Source of the DNA: Burkholderia sp. USMB20 | GTDB taxonomy: Bacteria; Pseudomonadota; Gammaproteobacteria; Burkholderiales; Burkholderiaceae | DNA length: 64,000 nucleotides | Assembly (NCBI RefSeq): GCF_000949135.2 | Contig: NZ_JTAN02000003.1 | Coordinates: 620,001 to 684,000 of the forward strand | Direction of reading: 5' to 3' | Shown: one piece after another, positions 20,570 through 29,424 of the stretch | Layout: every line of letters begins with the position of its first letter | Numbering within the stretch: the first letter of the stretch is position 1 | Program-made: the position numbers and the translations under genes | The notes under the pieces: model-generated | What the model was told of the DNA's origin: nothing | Seen by the model: the letters and a program-made list of their open reading frames with translations, nothing else | Databases searched by the model: none

Positions 20570-21373
20570 ATGAATCGTTTGATGCGTTCCAGGGTCCGCC
20601 GTGCCGCGGCCGCGCTGTTCGTACTCGGCCTCGTGCCGGCTTCCCATGCAGCCCAGCCGACGTTGCGCGTCGGCATCGACGCCGAGTCGTATCCGCCGTT
20701 CTTCTCGAAGGACGCGGCCGGCAAGTGGAAGGGCTGGGAAATCGACCTGCTCGATGCCGCGTGCGGCAAACTGAACGTGCGCTGCGAGCTCGCCGACATT
20801 GCGTGGGACGGCCTGATTCCGGCATTGCAGAACCGCAAGATCGACGTGATCTGGTCGTCGATGACGATTACCGGCGAACGGCAGAAGGCGATCGATTTCA
20901 GCCGTGCCTATTACGAGTCGCCGACGGTGTTCGTCGGCGCGAAAAGCGACCGGCGCCGCGTCGATTGCGCGGTGCCCGCGAGCTTCAAGGGCCGCGTGAT
21001 CGGCGTCGAGGCGGGCACGAACTTCTCGGCGTTCCTCGACTCCCGCTTCAAGCCGGACGCGCAGATCAAGGCCTTCGACAAGTTCGACAACGCGCTCGCG
21101 GATCTGGTGTCCGGCCGGGTCGACTACGTGCAGGAAGGCAAGGGGCTGTTTACGGCATTCCTCGCGTCGCGCGACGGCAAGGACTTCGAGGTCAAGGCGA
21201 CCTGCGCGGACAATCCGGTGCTGGGCCTCGGCATCGGCGCGGGCGTGCGCCAGGGCGATGCGCTGCGCGGCAAGCTGTCGACCGCGATCGCGCAACTGCA
21301 GCAGGACGGCACGTGGGATGCGATCACCGCCCGCTATCCGAACCTGAAGGGCACGATCGAGAAGGGCCGCTGA
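20570..21373 (+). CDS. Amino-acid-type ABC substrate-binding protein (SBP_bac_3)
   Basis: A 267-residue periplasmic binding protein from ATG 20570 (an in-frame ATG three codons earlier at 20561 is possible). Residues 1-28 form a signal peptide (Arg-rich start, AAAALFVLGLV core, SHAAQ cleavage). The mature protein has LRVGIDAESYPPFFSKD, GWEIDLLDAACGKL, CELADIAWDGLIPALQNRKIDV and MTITGERQKAIDFSRAYY, all classic family-3 blocks. Four Cys remain in the mature chain, possibly forming disulfides. It feeds the two permeases directly downstream. Confidence 0.9.
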   Translation: MNRLMRSRVRRAAAALFVLGLVPASHAAQPTLRVGIDAESYPPFFSKDAAGKWKGWEIDLLDAACGKLNVRCELADIAWDGLIPALQNRKIDVIWSSMTITGERQKAIDFSRAYYESPTVFVGAKSDRRRVDCAVPASFKGRVIGVEAGTNFSAFLDSRFKPDAQIKAFDKFDNALADLVSGRVDYVQEGKGLFTAFLASRDGKDFEVKATCADNPVLGLGIGAGVRQGDALRGKLSTAIAQLQQDGTWDAITARYPNLKGTIEKGR

Positions 21374-21377
21374 CGCG

Positions 21378-22112
21378 ATGGCCGCGGACGATTCGCTGCT
21401 CGCGTTGCTCGCATTCGGCGACGGCGGCTATGGCCGCGTGTTCGCGGGCGCGTTCGCGCTGACGTTCGGCGTCGCGGCAGCGTCGTTCGGCACCGGCGTG
21501 CTGCTCGGCATCGCCGGCGCGCTCGGCAAGCTGTCGCGCCACGCGCCGCTCGCGTGGCTCGCGCGGCTCTACACGACGCTGGTGCGCGCGCTGCCCGAGC
21601 TGTTGTGCCTGCTGCTCGCGTTCTATGCGCTCGCGCCCGCCGTCGAGGCCGCGCTGCACCGCGGCGGCCTCGCGCCCGACGGCTTCGCGTTCCCGCCGTT
21701 CCTCGTCGCGGCGCTGTCGCTCGGGTTCATCCAGGGTGCGTATCTGACCGACATCTTCCGCGCGGCGCTCGTCAACGTGCCGGCCGGGCAGATCGAAGCC
21801 GCGCATGCGTACGGGATGACGCCGTGGCAGACGTTCGCGCGCATCCGGCTTCCGGCCGCCGCGCGGCTCGCGTTGCCGGGCACGGGTAACGTGTGGCTCA
21901 ACGCGACCAAGGATGCGTCGTTCATCAGCGTGCTCGGCTCGTTCACGGATCTGCTGAAGGCGAGCCAGCTCGCGGCCGGCGCGACGCGCCACTACGTATT
22001 CTTCTATCTCGTCACGGCCGCGCTGTTCCTGTTGCTGAGCATCGCGTCGACGGGACTCTTCGCGGCGCTCGAGCGCCACGCGAACCGTGGCACGAGGCGC
22101 GCAACCGCATGA
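21378..22112 (+). CDS. Amino-acid-type ABC permease (HisQ-like)
   Basis: A 244-residue HisQ/HisM family permease with about five helices. ATLYT-like RLYTTLVRALPELLCLLL and the docking loop PAGQIEAAHAYGMTPWQTFARIRLP are diagnostic. It starts four bases after the SBP stop and its own stop overlaps the next permease start (ATGA at 22109-22112). The two permeases form the heterodimeric channel. No ATPase of the matching GlnQ/HisP type follows; the ATPases elsewhere in the window belong to other sets. Confidence 0.9.
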   Translation: MAADDSLLALLAFGDGGYGRVFAGAFALTFGVAAASFGTGVLLGIAGALGKLSRHAPLAWLARLYTTLVRALPELLCLLLAFYALAPAVEAALHRGGLAPDGFAFPPFLVAALSLGFIQGAYLTDIFRAALVNVPAGQIEAAHAYGMTPWQTFARIRLPAAARLALPGTGNVWLNATKDASFISVLGSFTDLLKASQLAAGATRHYVFFYLVTAALFLLLSIASTGLFAALERHANRGTRRATA

Positions 22113-22876
22113 TCTTCTCGCTGCCATTCCTGCTCGACACGGTGATGCCGAAGCTGCTCGCCGCGGTGCCGACGACGCTCGCGCTGACGCTCGTGTCGGG
22201 CGCGGCCAGCGTGCTGCTGGGCGTGCCGCTCGCGCTCGCCGCCGGCGCGCGCCATGCGCCGCTGCGCTGGTCCGCGCGCGGCTGGCTCATGCTGATTCGC
22301 GGCACGCCGCTGCTCGTCCAGCTCTATTTGCTTTACTACGGATTCGGGCAGATCGTGCCGCGCGAATGGATGCGCGACAGCTGGGCGTCGCCGCTGCTGC
22401 GCGACGCGTTCTGGTACGCGATCGTCGCGTTGAGCGTGAACGAGAGCGCGTATGTCGCGACGATCCTGCGCGGCGCGATCGCCGGCGTGCCGGCCGGCGA
22501 GATCGAAGCCGGGCACGCGTACGGCATGACGCGCGTGCAGGTGCTGCGCCGCATCGTCGGCCCGCGCGCGTGGCGGCTCGCGCTGCCCGCGCTCACCGGC
22601 GAGGCGATCCTGCTGCTGAAATCGACCGTCCTCGCGTCGACCGTGACGGTGTTCGACGTGATGGGAACGGCCAATACGCTGCGCTTCGAGACGTTGCGCG
22701 TGTACGAGCCGCTGGTCGGCGCGGCTGTCGTCTATGTCGTGCTGGTCGCGCTGCTCACCATTCCGGCCGCTCGTCTCGAGAGGCATGTCAATCGCCACCT
22801 GACGCGCACCCCCGACGCTCGCGTCCCCGTACGCCGCCGCCGCGCGTCGCCGGACGCGTGGGCGGCCCCCAACTGA
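22109..22876 (+). CDS. Amino-acid-type ABC permease (HisM-like)
   Basis: A 255-residue permease starting at ATG 22109 in a four-base overlap with the previous gene. It shows RGWLMLIRGTPLLVQLYLLYYG, the docking loop PAGEIEAGHAYGMTRVQVLRRI and LLLKSTVLASTVTVFDVMG, standard for HisM-type permeases. It pairs with the preceding permease. A short Arg-rich tail (about 25 residues) extends past the usual family end. The next monooxygenase gene begins after 21 nt, tying import to oxygenation. Confidence 0.9.
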   Translation: MIFSLPFLLDTVMPKLLAAVPTTLALTLVSGAASVLLGVPLALAAGARHAPLRWSARGWLMLIRGTPLLVQLYLLYYGFGQIVPREWMRDSWASPLLRDAFWYAIVALSVNESAYVATILRGAIAGVPAGEIEAGHAYGMTRVQVLRRIVGPRAWRLALPALTGEAILLLKSTVLASTVTVFDVMGTANTLRFETLRVYEPLVGAAVVYVVLVALLTIPAARLERHVNRHLTRTPDARVPVRRRRASPDAWAAPN

Positions 22877-22897
22877 TTCCTGGTAACGAACCTGACG

Positions 22898-24277
22898 ATG
22901 TCCGATCCTCGCCCCTTGCTGTTTTCCCTGTATGAACAAGCCAGCGTCGGCTGCGGCGGCGCGCCGAGCCTGTGGACCCATCCCGCCGACGAACGGCTGC
23001 GCGCGAATACGCTCCCGTTCTGGTCGAACCTCGCGCGCACGGCCGAGCAGGCCGATCTCGACATGCTGTTCTTCGCGGACGTGCTCGGCCTGTACGACGT
23101 CTATGGCGGGTCGGCCGACGCAGCGGTCCAGTGGGCGGTCGAGGCGCCCGCGAACGATCCGATGATGCTGATTCCGGCGCTCGTCGCGCAGACCGAGCGG
23201 CTCGCGTTCGGCGTGACCGCGAGCACGACCTACGAGCACCCGTTCGCGCTCGCGCGCCGCTTCAGTACGCTCGATCACCTGAGCAACGGCCGGATCGGCT
23301 GGAACATCGTGACGTCCTACCTGACGAGCGCGGCGCGCAACTTCGGGCTCGACCGGATGATCGGCCACGACGAACGCTACGCGCGCGCGGAGGAGTTCCT
23401 CGACGTCGTGTACAAGCTGTGGGAAGGGAGCTGGGCGGACGATGCGGTGGTCGCCGACAAGCAAGCGCCGCGCTATGCGCGCGGCGACCGCGTGCGGCCG
23501 ATCGCGCACGAAGGCACGCACTACCGCGTGCAGGGGCCGCACGTCTGCGCGCCGTCGCCGCAGCGCTCGCCCGTGCTGATCCAGGCCGGCTGGTCCGGGC
23601 GCGGGCGCGAGTTCGCGGCGAAGCACGCGGAGGTGGTGTTCGTCGCGAAGTCGAATCCGCACGAGATTCGTGCGGGTCTCGACGAGATTCGCCGGCTCGC
23701 GACGGAGCGCGGCCGCGCGGCGGACGACGTGAAGTCGCTGACCGTGCTGCGGATCGTGACCGCGCGCTCGTCGGCCGACGCGAAGGAAAAATACCACACG
23801 CTGCAGCAGCACTATCACCAGCACGCGCAACTCGTCAGCTATGCGGGCGACACCGGCATCGACATCGACCGCTATGCGGACGACGAACCGCTGACGACGC
23901 ACACGGAAGGGCTCACGTCCTACGTGGTGCGGCCCGACGGCAGCGGCAAGCCGCTCACCGCCGGCGACGTGCGGCGCAAGTTCGCGAGCGTCACGCGCGG
24001 CACCGACCTGATCCTCGTCGGCTCGCCCGACGAGGTCGCCGATCAGCTCGCCGAGCATGCGCGCCAGTCGACGACGAGCGGCTACATGCTCAATCCGCTG
24101 ATCAGCCCGGGCACGCTCGACGATTTCGCCGAGCTGATCGTGCCGGAACTGAAAAAGCGCGGCCTGTACCGCACGACGGCGCCGGCCGGCACCTTCCGCT
24201 CGCGGCTGAGCGGCCGCGACCGCCTGCCGGACACCGCGCACGGCGCGTCGTTCCGGCAATCCGCCATCCGCATCTGA
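22898..24277 (+). CDS. NtaA/SnaA/DszA-type flavin monooxygenase
   Basis: A 459-residue two-component flavin monooxygenase. LFFADVLGLYDVYGG (about 50-64), GVTASTTYEHPFALARRFSTL, SNGRIGWNIVTSYLTSAARNFG and RSPVLIQAGWSGRG place it in the family; the GWNIVTSYLTSAARNFGL block is typical of the dimethylsulfide/alkanesulfonate-like branch. It follows the HisM-like permease after 21 nt. It needs FMNH2 from a reductase not encoded here. The gene is the middle of the plus-strand operon, between the amino-acid-type and ribose-type import genes. Confidence 0.87.
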   Translation: MSDPRPLLFSLYEQASVGCGGAPSLWTHPADERLRANTLPFWSNLARTAEQADLDMLFFADVLGLYDVYGGSADAAVQWAVEAPANDPMMLIPALVAQTERLAFGVTASTTYEHPFALARRFSTLDHLSNGRIGWNIVTSYLTSAARNFGLDRMIGHDERYARAEEFLDVVYKLWEGSWADDAVVADKQAPRYARGDRVRPIAHEGTHYRVQGPHVCAPSPQRSPVLIQAGWSGRGREFAAKHAEVVFVAKSNPHEIRAGLDEIRRLATERGRAADDVKSLTVLRIVTARSSADAKEKYHTLQQHYHQHAQLVSYAGDTGIDIDRYADDEPLTTHTEGLTSYVVRPDGSGKPLTAGDVRRKFASVTRGTDLILVGSPDEVADQLAEHARQSTTSGYMLNPLISPGTLDDFAELIVPELKKRGLYRTTAPAGTFRSRLSGRDRLPDTAHGASFRQSAIRI

Positions 24278-24329
24278 CGGACGGTGACGCGCCGGTCGAT
24301 ACGGACGACTATCAGGGGAGGGGCGTGAC

Positions 24330-24392
24330 GTGAACCACGACGTGCTGTTCCGGCTGCAACCGCGCCGTGCCCGACAGGGGTGGCCGGCATGA
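24330..24392 (+). CDS. Putative 20-codon leader frame coupled to the ATPase gene
   Basis: A GTG at 24330 follows a GGGGAGGGG ribosome-site-like stretch (24314-24322) and opens 20 codons ending in TGA 24390-24392, which overlaps ATG 24389 of the ATPase gene as ATGA. This is the same layout as the leader at 19011. The ATPase also has its own AGGGG at 24376-24380, so coupling is less forced here. It may be coincidence. Confidence 0.25.
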   Translation: MNHDVLFRLQPRRARQGWPA

Positions 24393-25933
24393 CTACGACG
24401 GCGAACGAGGTTGCCGGCGCGATGCACGCAGGTCGATCGGCGTCGCCGCCCGTCCTGAGCGTCGCCGGCATCGCGAAACGTTTCGACGCGACCGTCGCGC
24501 TGTCGGCGTTGAACCTGACGATCGACGCGGGCGAAGTGGTCGCGCTGATGGGCGCGAACGGCGCGGGCAAGTCGACCTTCGTCAAGATCCTGAGCGGCGT
24601 GCTGCGGCCGGACGGCGGCACGCTGACACTGCGCGGCCAACCGTATCGGCCGGCGTCGCCGCACGCGGCCAAGCGGCTCGGTGTCGCGACCGTGCACCAG
24701 TCGGTCGCCGACGCGGTCGTGCCGACGCTGTCGATCGCCGACAACCTGCTGCTCGACCGGCTGTGCGATCGGGCGTCGCCGTGGCGCGCGACGCCGGCCG
24801 CGCGGCGCGTCGCGGCGCGACCGCTCGCTGCGCGGGTCGGGCTCGACGTCGACCTGGCCGCGCCGCTCGCGTCGCTGTCGCTGGCGGACCAGCAACGCGT
24901 GACGTTGGCGCGCGCGCTCGGCGCTCAGCCGTCGCTGCTGATACTCGACGAGCCGACCGCCAGCCTGTCCGCCCCGGAGGCCGAGCGGCTCTTCGCGCTG
25001 CTGGACGCGCTGCGCCGCGATGGCGTGGCAATCCTGCTGGTGTCGCATCGGCTCGGCGATTTGCGGCGCATGGCCGATCGCGTGGCGATCGTCCGCGACG
25101 GCCGCATCGTCGCGGATCTGCCCGCGCCCGTCGATCTGGATGCGGCGGTGCAGACGATGATCGGGCGGCCGTTGCCGAACACGCGTGAGCCGGTGCCGGC
25201 CCGCGCCGCGCCGCGCGAACCGGACGCGGCATTCAGCATGCGGCGCATCCGGCTGACGCCGGCCAGTACGCCGTTCGACCTCGACGTGCGGCGCGGCGAG
25301 ATCGTCGCGATCGCGGGGCCGGTGGGCGGCGGCAAGTCGCGCCTCGCCAATACGATCTTCGGCGCCGCGCGCGCGGTGGCCGGCGAGATGAAGCTCGACG
25401 GGCGGCCGTGGCGGCCGCGTTCGCCGGCGGATGCGATTCGCGCCGGCGTCTTCCTGGCCGGCGAGGACCGCTGGCGCACGTCGCTGTTTCCCGACAGCGT
25501 GCCGTTCGCATCGATCGCGGGCACGATCGGCTTTCCGTTTCTGGCGCGCTGGTTCGCGCGCGGCCCGGTGGGCAGGGCGCGCGAACGCGCGGCCGCCGCG
25601 GCGGCGATCGCGCGGTTCGGCATCCGCTGCACCGGCCCGGACGATCGCGTGGCTCACCTGTCCGGCGGCAATCAGCAGAAAGTCGTGCTCGCACGCTGGC
25701 ATGCCGAACCCGCGCGGCTGTTGCTGCTCGACGAACCGTTTCAGGGTATCGATGCCGGCGCGCGGGCCGATATCGTCGATACGCTGCGGCGTCATGCGCA
25801 GGCGCGCGCGACGATCGTGTTCGTCAGCGATCTCGAGGAAGCTGCCGAGATCGCGGATCGTATCGTGCGGTTCGATCGCGCGACGCTCGATGACCCGCCT
25901 CCGACGTCCTCCACCTTGCGTGACTGCTCATGA
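24389..25933 (+). CDS. Ribose-type ABC double ATPase (RbsA/MglA-like)
   Basis: A 514-residue ATPase with two domains. Domain 1 (about 20-260) has MGANGAGKSTFVKIL, LSLADQQRVTLARAL (a degenerate signature, LSLAD for LSGG) and LLILDEPTASLS; domain 2 (about 275-510) has AGPVGGGKSRLANTIF, LSGGNQQKVVLARW and LLLLDEPFQGID. This is the RbsA/MglA layout for carbohydrate-type importers. ATG 24389 is used rather than GTG 24380. The permease start overlaps its stop by four bases (25930-25933). Its presence beside sulfur-type monooxygenases is unusual. Confidence 0.9.
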   Translation: MTTTANEVAGAMHAGRSASPPVLSVAGIAKRFDATVALSALNLTIDAGEVVALMGANGAGKSTFVKILSGVLRPDGGTLTLRGQPYRPASPHAAKRLGVATVHQSVADAVVPTLSIADNLLLDRLCDRASPWRATPAARRVAARPLAARVGLDVDLAAPLASLSLADQQRVTLARALGAQPSLLILDEPTASLSAPEAERLFALLDALRRDGVAILLVSHRLGDLRRMADRVAIVRDGRIVADLPAPVDLDAAVQTMIGRPLPNTREPVPARAAPREPDAAFSMRRIRLTPASTPFDLDVRRGEIVAIAGPVGGGKSRLANTIFGAARAVAGEMKLDGRPWRPRSPADAIRAGVFLAGEDRWRTSLFPDSVPFASIAGTIGFPFLARWFARGPVGRARERAAAAAAIARFGIRCTGPDDRVAHLSGGNQQKVVLARWHAEPARLLLLDEPFQGIDAGARADIVDTLRRHAQARATIVFVSDLEEAAEIADRIVRFDRATLDDPPPTSSTLRDCS

Positions 25934-26985
25934 AAACCGTGACTTCTTCCGCCCGGCGCGATGCCGCGCCCGCCGAACGGCCGCGCGCCGCGTCGGCCCG
26001 CGTCCGCGACGCGCTCGAGCGCACGGGCATCCTGCTCGTGCTGATCCTGCTGGTGATCGGGTTTGCGCTCAGGGAGCCCGCGTTCCTGAACGTCGACAAT
26101 CTGTTCAGCATCCTGCAGTCGGTGTCGATCGTCGCGTTGCTCGGCATCGGCGTGACGATCACGCTCGCGGCCGGCGGCTTCGACCTGTCGGTCGGCAGCG
26201 TGGCCGCGACCGCGCAGATGGCGGCCAGCTATGTGCTGGTCGTGTGGCACGGCGGCACGCTGGCGGCGGTGATCGCCTGCGTGACGCTCGGCGTGGCCGC
26301 CGGGTGGTTCAACGGCGTGCTGATTACGCGCCTGCGCGTGCCCGACCAGCTCGCGACGCTCGGCACCTTGTTCCTGATGGCCGGCCTGCAATTGATTCCG
26401 ACCGGCGGCCGTTCGCTCGCGACCGGCTCGGTGCTGCCCGACGGCACGGACGCGACCGGCGTGTTCCCCGACGCCTTTCTCGCGCTCGGCCGGCTGCGCG
26501 TGTTCGACGTGGTGCCGCTGCCGGTGCTGCTGCTCGCAGCGGTCACGGCCGTGGCCTGTGTCGCGATGGAGGCCACCCGATGGGGCCGCGTGATCTACGC
26601 GATCGGCGGCAACGAAACGGCCGCGCGGCTCGCCGGCGCGCCCGCCGCGCGCTACCGGGTCGCCGCGTACGTCGTCTCGGGGGCGATCGCGTCGCTGGGC
26701 GGCGTGTTGATCGCCGCGCGGGTCGGTCGCGGCGACGTGAGCGCCGGCCACTCGCTGCTGCTCGACGCGGTGGCCGCCGCGCTGATCGGTCACGCGGTAT
26801 GGGGCGCGAAGCGGCCCAACGTGTTCGGTACCGTCGTCGGCGCGGTGTTCGTCGGCGTGCTGCTCAACGGGCTGACGATGCTGAACGCGCCGTACTACAT
26901 GCAGGATTTCATCAAGGGCGCGCTGCTCGTGCTCGCGCTCGCGTTCACGTTCGGCATCGGGCGCCGCACGGATGCGCGAGCGTGA
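25930..26985 (+). CDS. Ribose-type ABC permease (RbsC-like)
   Basis: A 351-residue BPD_transp_2 family permease with about eight to ten helices. ITLAAGGFDLSVGSVAA (about 74-90) is the family's conserved GG-DLSVG motif, and GRVIYAIGGNETAARLAG near 220 is the second. An Arg/Ala-rich cytoplasmic stretch of about 30 residues precedes the first helix. It is translationally coupled to the ATPase gene. The binding protein gene follows after 166 nt with its own promoter candidate. Confidence 0.9.
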   Translation: MKTVTSSARRDAAPAERPRAASARVRDALERTGILLVLILLVIGFALREPAFLNVDNLFSILQSVSIVALLGIGVTITLAAGGFDLSVGSVAATAQMAASYVLVVWHGGTLAAVIACVTLGVAAGWFNGVLITRLRVPDQLATLGTLFLMAGLQLIPTGGRSLATGSVLPDGTDATGVFPDAFLALGRLRVFDVVPLPVLLLAAVTAVACVAMEATRWGRVIYAIGGNETAARLAGAPAARYRVAAYVVSGAIASLGGVLIAARVGRGDVSAGHSLLLDAVAAALIGHAVWGAKRPNVFGTVVGAVFVGVLLNGLTMLNAPYYMQDFIKGALLVLALAFTFGIGRRTDARA

Positions 26986-27087
26986 TGCGCATGCCGCGAT
27001 GCGCCGCAGCGGCTCGCCTTGATCGGCCGGCTAACCGAACCGGAACGGTTTGTCATCCTAAGTCATATCTATTTCCGAATCGCTCGG

Positions 27088-27116
27088 TTTGAGTTCGCGT
27101 GCGGCGCTGATAGATT
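27088..27116 (+). promoter_or_regulatory. Candidate sigma-70-type promoter for the ribose-type SBP gene
   Basis: TTTGAG (27088-27093), a 17-nt spacer and TAGATT (27111-27116) end 35 nt before ATG 27152. An AT-richer patch (27058-27078) lies upstream. A separate promoter would allow the abundant binding protein to be made in excess over the membrane parts. Confidence 0.5.
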
Positions 27117-27151
27117 GGGCCGATATCGCCCTATCTGGAGACAGGCCCGCC

Positions 27152-28222
27152 ATGCGCTCGTTGCTTCGCCGGAAATCGCGCGTCGATCTGAAGATCGGTG
27201 CATGCATGCTGTGGTTCGCGACTGCGCTCGGCGTGCCCGCCGCGCAGGCCGGTCCGCTCAAGGGCGCGCCCGCGCCGTTCGACAAGGGCGGCGTGAAGAT
27301 CGCGCTGGTCAACTATCTGTCGACCGGCGACTTCTTCCAGGCCTACGAGGCCGGTGCGCAGAAGCAGGCGCGTGCGCTCGGCGTCGATCTGCGCATTTAC
27401 GAGGGCCGGCAGGATGCGGCCGAACAGCGCGAGCAGATCCAGCAGGCGATCAGCGTCGGCGTGTCCGCGATCATCGTCAATCACGGCCTGCCGGAATCGC
27501 TGAAGGACGTCGTGCAGCGTGCGCTGGACAAAGGCATCAAGGTCGTCGCGTTCGACGTCGACCTCGGCAACCCGAAGGTGCCGCAGATCGAGCAGAACGA
27601 TCGCGACCTCGCGAACCTGCTGCTCGGGCAGGCCGTCAAGGACAACGGCGACGCGTTCTCGGCCGGGTACGTCTACGTCGCCGGTTTTGCGCCGCTCGAC
27701 CGGCGCGATGCCGCGTGGCGCGACTTCAAGCGCGCACACCCTAAGGTGCGGGAGAAGGCGCGCTGGGGCACCGTCGACAATCCGATCGCGCAGTCCGTCG
27801 CGAATCAGGCGGCCGCGGCGTATCGCGCGAATCCGGATATCCGTGTCGTCTTTGCGCCTTACGACGAGTTCGCGCGCGGCGCGAAGCTCGCCGCGGACGA
27901 AGCGAAGCTGGCGTCGAAGATCCGCATCTACAGTGCCGACATCTCGACGGCCGACATCGAGGCGATCCGCGCGCCGAACAGCGCGTGGGTCGCGACGGCC
28001 GCGACCAATCCCGCGGTCGTCGGCGCCGTGTCGGTGCGCGCGGCGGCACTGCTGGTGGCCGGCCAGGACCCGGGCGCGCGCATCGCGGTCAAGCCGACGC
28101 TGATCACGCGCGACGATCTCGTGAAAAACGACATTCGCACCGTGGCCGAACTCGGCGCGAAGTTTCCTGCGTTCCGCGCAAGCGACGCGGCGACCGCCGC
28201 ATGGATTCCGGCGGCCGACTGA
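27152..28222 (+). CDS. Ribose-type ABC substrate-binding protein
   Basis: A 356-residue periplasmic binding protein of the Peripla_BP_4/RbsB type. ATG 27152 gives an Arg/Lys-rich start, a hydrophobic core (CMLWFATALG) and a cleavage site around AQAGP; the earlier in-frame start at 27089 would spoil the signal peptide. The mature protein has VKIALVNYLSTGDFFQAYEAGAQ, EQREQIQQAISVGVSAIIV and DVDLGNPKVPQIEQND, typical of sugar-binding proteins. It serves RbsA/RbsC-like partners upstream. A sugar, sulfosugar or other polyol-like ligand is expected; which one is unknown. Confidence 0.88.
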   Translation: MRSLLRRKSRVDLKIGACMLWFATALGVPAAQAGPLKGAPAPFDKGGVKIALVNYLSTGDFFQAYEAGAQKQARALGVDLRIYEGRQDAAEQREQIQQAISVGVSAIIVNHGLPESLKDVVQRALDKGIKVVAFDVDLGNPKVPQIEQNDRDLANLLLGQAVKDNGDAFSAGYVYVAGFAPLDRRDAAWRDFKRAHPKVREKARWGTVDNPIAQSVANQAAAAYRANPDIRVVFAPYDEFARGAKLAADEAKLASKIRIYSADISTADIEAIRAPNSAWVATAATNPAVVGAVSVRAAALLVAGQDPGARIAVKPTLITRDDLVKNDIRTVAELGAKFPAFRASDAATAAWIPAAD

Positions 28223-28282
28223 TCGCCTCGGCACGCGGCGAATCGATCCGTCGCCCGCGTGCAGCCTACCCCTGACTCGACC

Positions 28283-28813
28283 ATGACGACACTCAACGAC
28301 TATCTCGCACAAAAACGCGATGCGTGGCACGCGAAGCAGCAGGCAGCCCGCAACGATCCCGATTTCAAGGCGACGCCGCTGAAGGCGACCGTGCGCGCGC
28401 TCGGTCGCAGCGGCGTGCGCGAGATCCGGATTCGCGACTTCCAGGTGATCAGCGACAGTCCGCCCGACTTCGCGGGCTACAACCTCGGGCCCGCGTCGCC
28501 GGAGCTGCAGCTTGGCGTGCTCGGCAGTTGCCTCACGCATATCACGTTGATCCAGGCGGCCGAGCGCGGCCTGAAGATCGATTCGATCGCGGTCGAGGTG
28601 ACCGGCGACCAGCATCCGCTCGCACAGCAGCCGGGGTTCGAGCATGTCCCGGTATTCCCGCACAACATCCGCTATACGCTCGACATCGTGTCGCCCGAGC
28701 CGTCCGAGGCCATCCGCGCGCTGCATCAGGCGGTCGAGGCGGTCTGCCCGATCTTCAACCTGCTGAGGCTGCCGCAGGAGATCGACGGCGAATTGCGGCA
28801 TACGCAGGGCTGA
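28283..28813 (+). CDS. OsmC-family protein
   Basis: A 176-residue OsmC/Ohr superfamily protein with the two redox cysteines in their usual settings: GVLGSCLTHITLIQAAERG (about residue 80) and EAVCPIFNLLR (about 157). OsmC proteins reduce organic hydroperoxides through these thiols; members next to sulfonate genes are often assumed to act on sulfur intermediates or peroxides made by flavin enzymes. ATG 28283 is preferred to a GTG or upstream start at 28259. It is the last gene of the plus-strand operon, 60 nt after the binding protein, and the mobile-element scar begins right behind it. Confidence 0.85.
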   Translation: MTTLNDYLAQKRDAWHAKQQAARNDPDFKATPLKATVRALGRSGVREIRIRDFQVISDSPPDFAGYNLGPASPELQLGVLGSCLTHITLIQAAERGLKIDSIAVEVTGDQHPLAQQPGFEHVPVFPHNIRYTLDIVSPEPSEAIRALHQAVEAVCPIFNLLRLPQEIDGELRHTQG

Positions 28814-28877
28814 CGCGCGGGAGCGGCGATGCGTTCATGCAGCTTCGCTGCATTCGCCTGCGGTCGACGGGCGCGCG

Positions 28878-29305
28878 AGAAGCTGCTGCGTGCATTGCTG
28901 CTGTAAGTGTTTTATTCGGTGCGCAGCGAGCGCATGCTGATGGAGCAGAGGCGCTACAACCTGCTGTTCCGTTGGTTCGTCGGGTTGGCGATCGAAGACG
29001 CCGTCTGGGATCACTCGGTGTTCTCGAAGAACCGGGATCGCTTGCTCGAGCACGAAGTGGTCGAAGCGTTTTTTACCGAAGTCATGAGCTTGGCGGACAA
29101 GCAACGGCTGCGGTCCAGAGATCACTTCTCGGTAGATGGCACGCTGATCCAGGCGTGGGCCAGCCACAAGAGCTTCTGGCCCAAGGACGGCCCGGACGAT
29201 CCGCCGGCCGGCGGCGGCCGCAATGTCGACACCGACTGGAAGGGCAAGCGGCCCGAGCCGGCTAAGCTTGGCCGTCGCGCGGCGACGCGCCTGCTGGCCC
29301 GCTAG
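28878..29305 (+). pseudogene. IS5-family transposase remnant (N-terminal half)
   Basis: Translated from about 28878 the frame reads EKLLRALLL, then a TAA (28904-28906) where functional relatives have a sense codon, then VFYSVRSERMLMEQRRYNLL, FRWFVGLAIEDAVWDHSVF and FSVDGTLIQAWASHKSF. These are the N-terminal and first catalytic-Asp regions (DGT) of IS5-family transposases. The match stops near PPAGGGRN and the frame closes at 29303-29305; the second Asp and Glu of the DDE triad are missing. The upstream N-terminal 40 or so residues are also gone. It is a dead element, a scar directly behind the OsmC gene. Confidence 0.85.
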
Positions 29306-29420
29306 CCCGCAGGGCAGCCGTGACGATTTATCTGCAACTCAGCAGCCAATCGCATACGAAACCCTTTTAAATAGTGCTCCAGCCGTCAAAACGAGGCGCT
29401 TTTCAACAGCCTGGTAGGGC
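29306..29420 (+). mobile_element. Probable 3' debris of the IS5-type element
   Basis: After the transposase remnant the sequence has no gene. CGCTTTTCAACAGCCTGGTAG near 29397-29417 resembles the last codons and end of IS5-type elements (FFNSL or FSTA followed by stop), so internal transposase sequence seems to have been deleted. I cannot identify matching terminal inverted repeats. Confidence 0.4.
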
Positions 29421-29424
29421 CACG

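Noticed and set aside
22004-25795. A 1263-codon open frame on the minus strand
   Set aside because: It is antisense to permease, monooxygenase and ATPase genes with clear motifs; its translation is Arg/Asp/Gln-rich and low in domain-like sequence, as expected of a shadow frame in GC-rich DNA.
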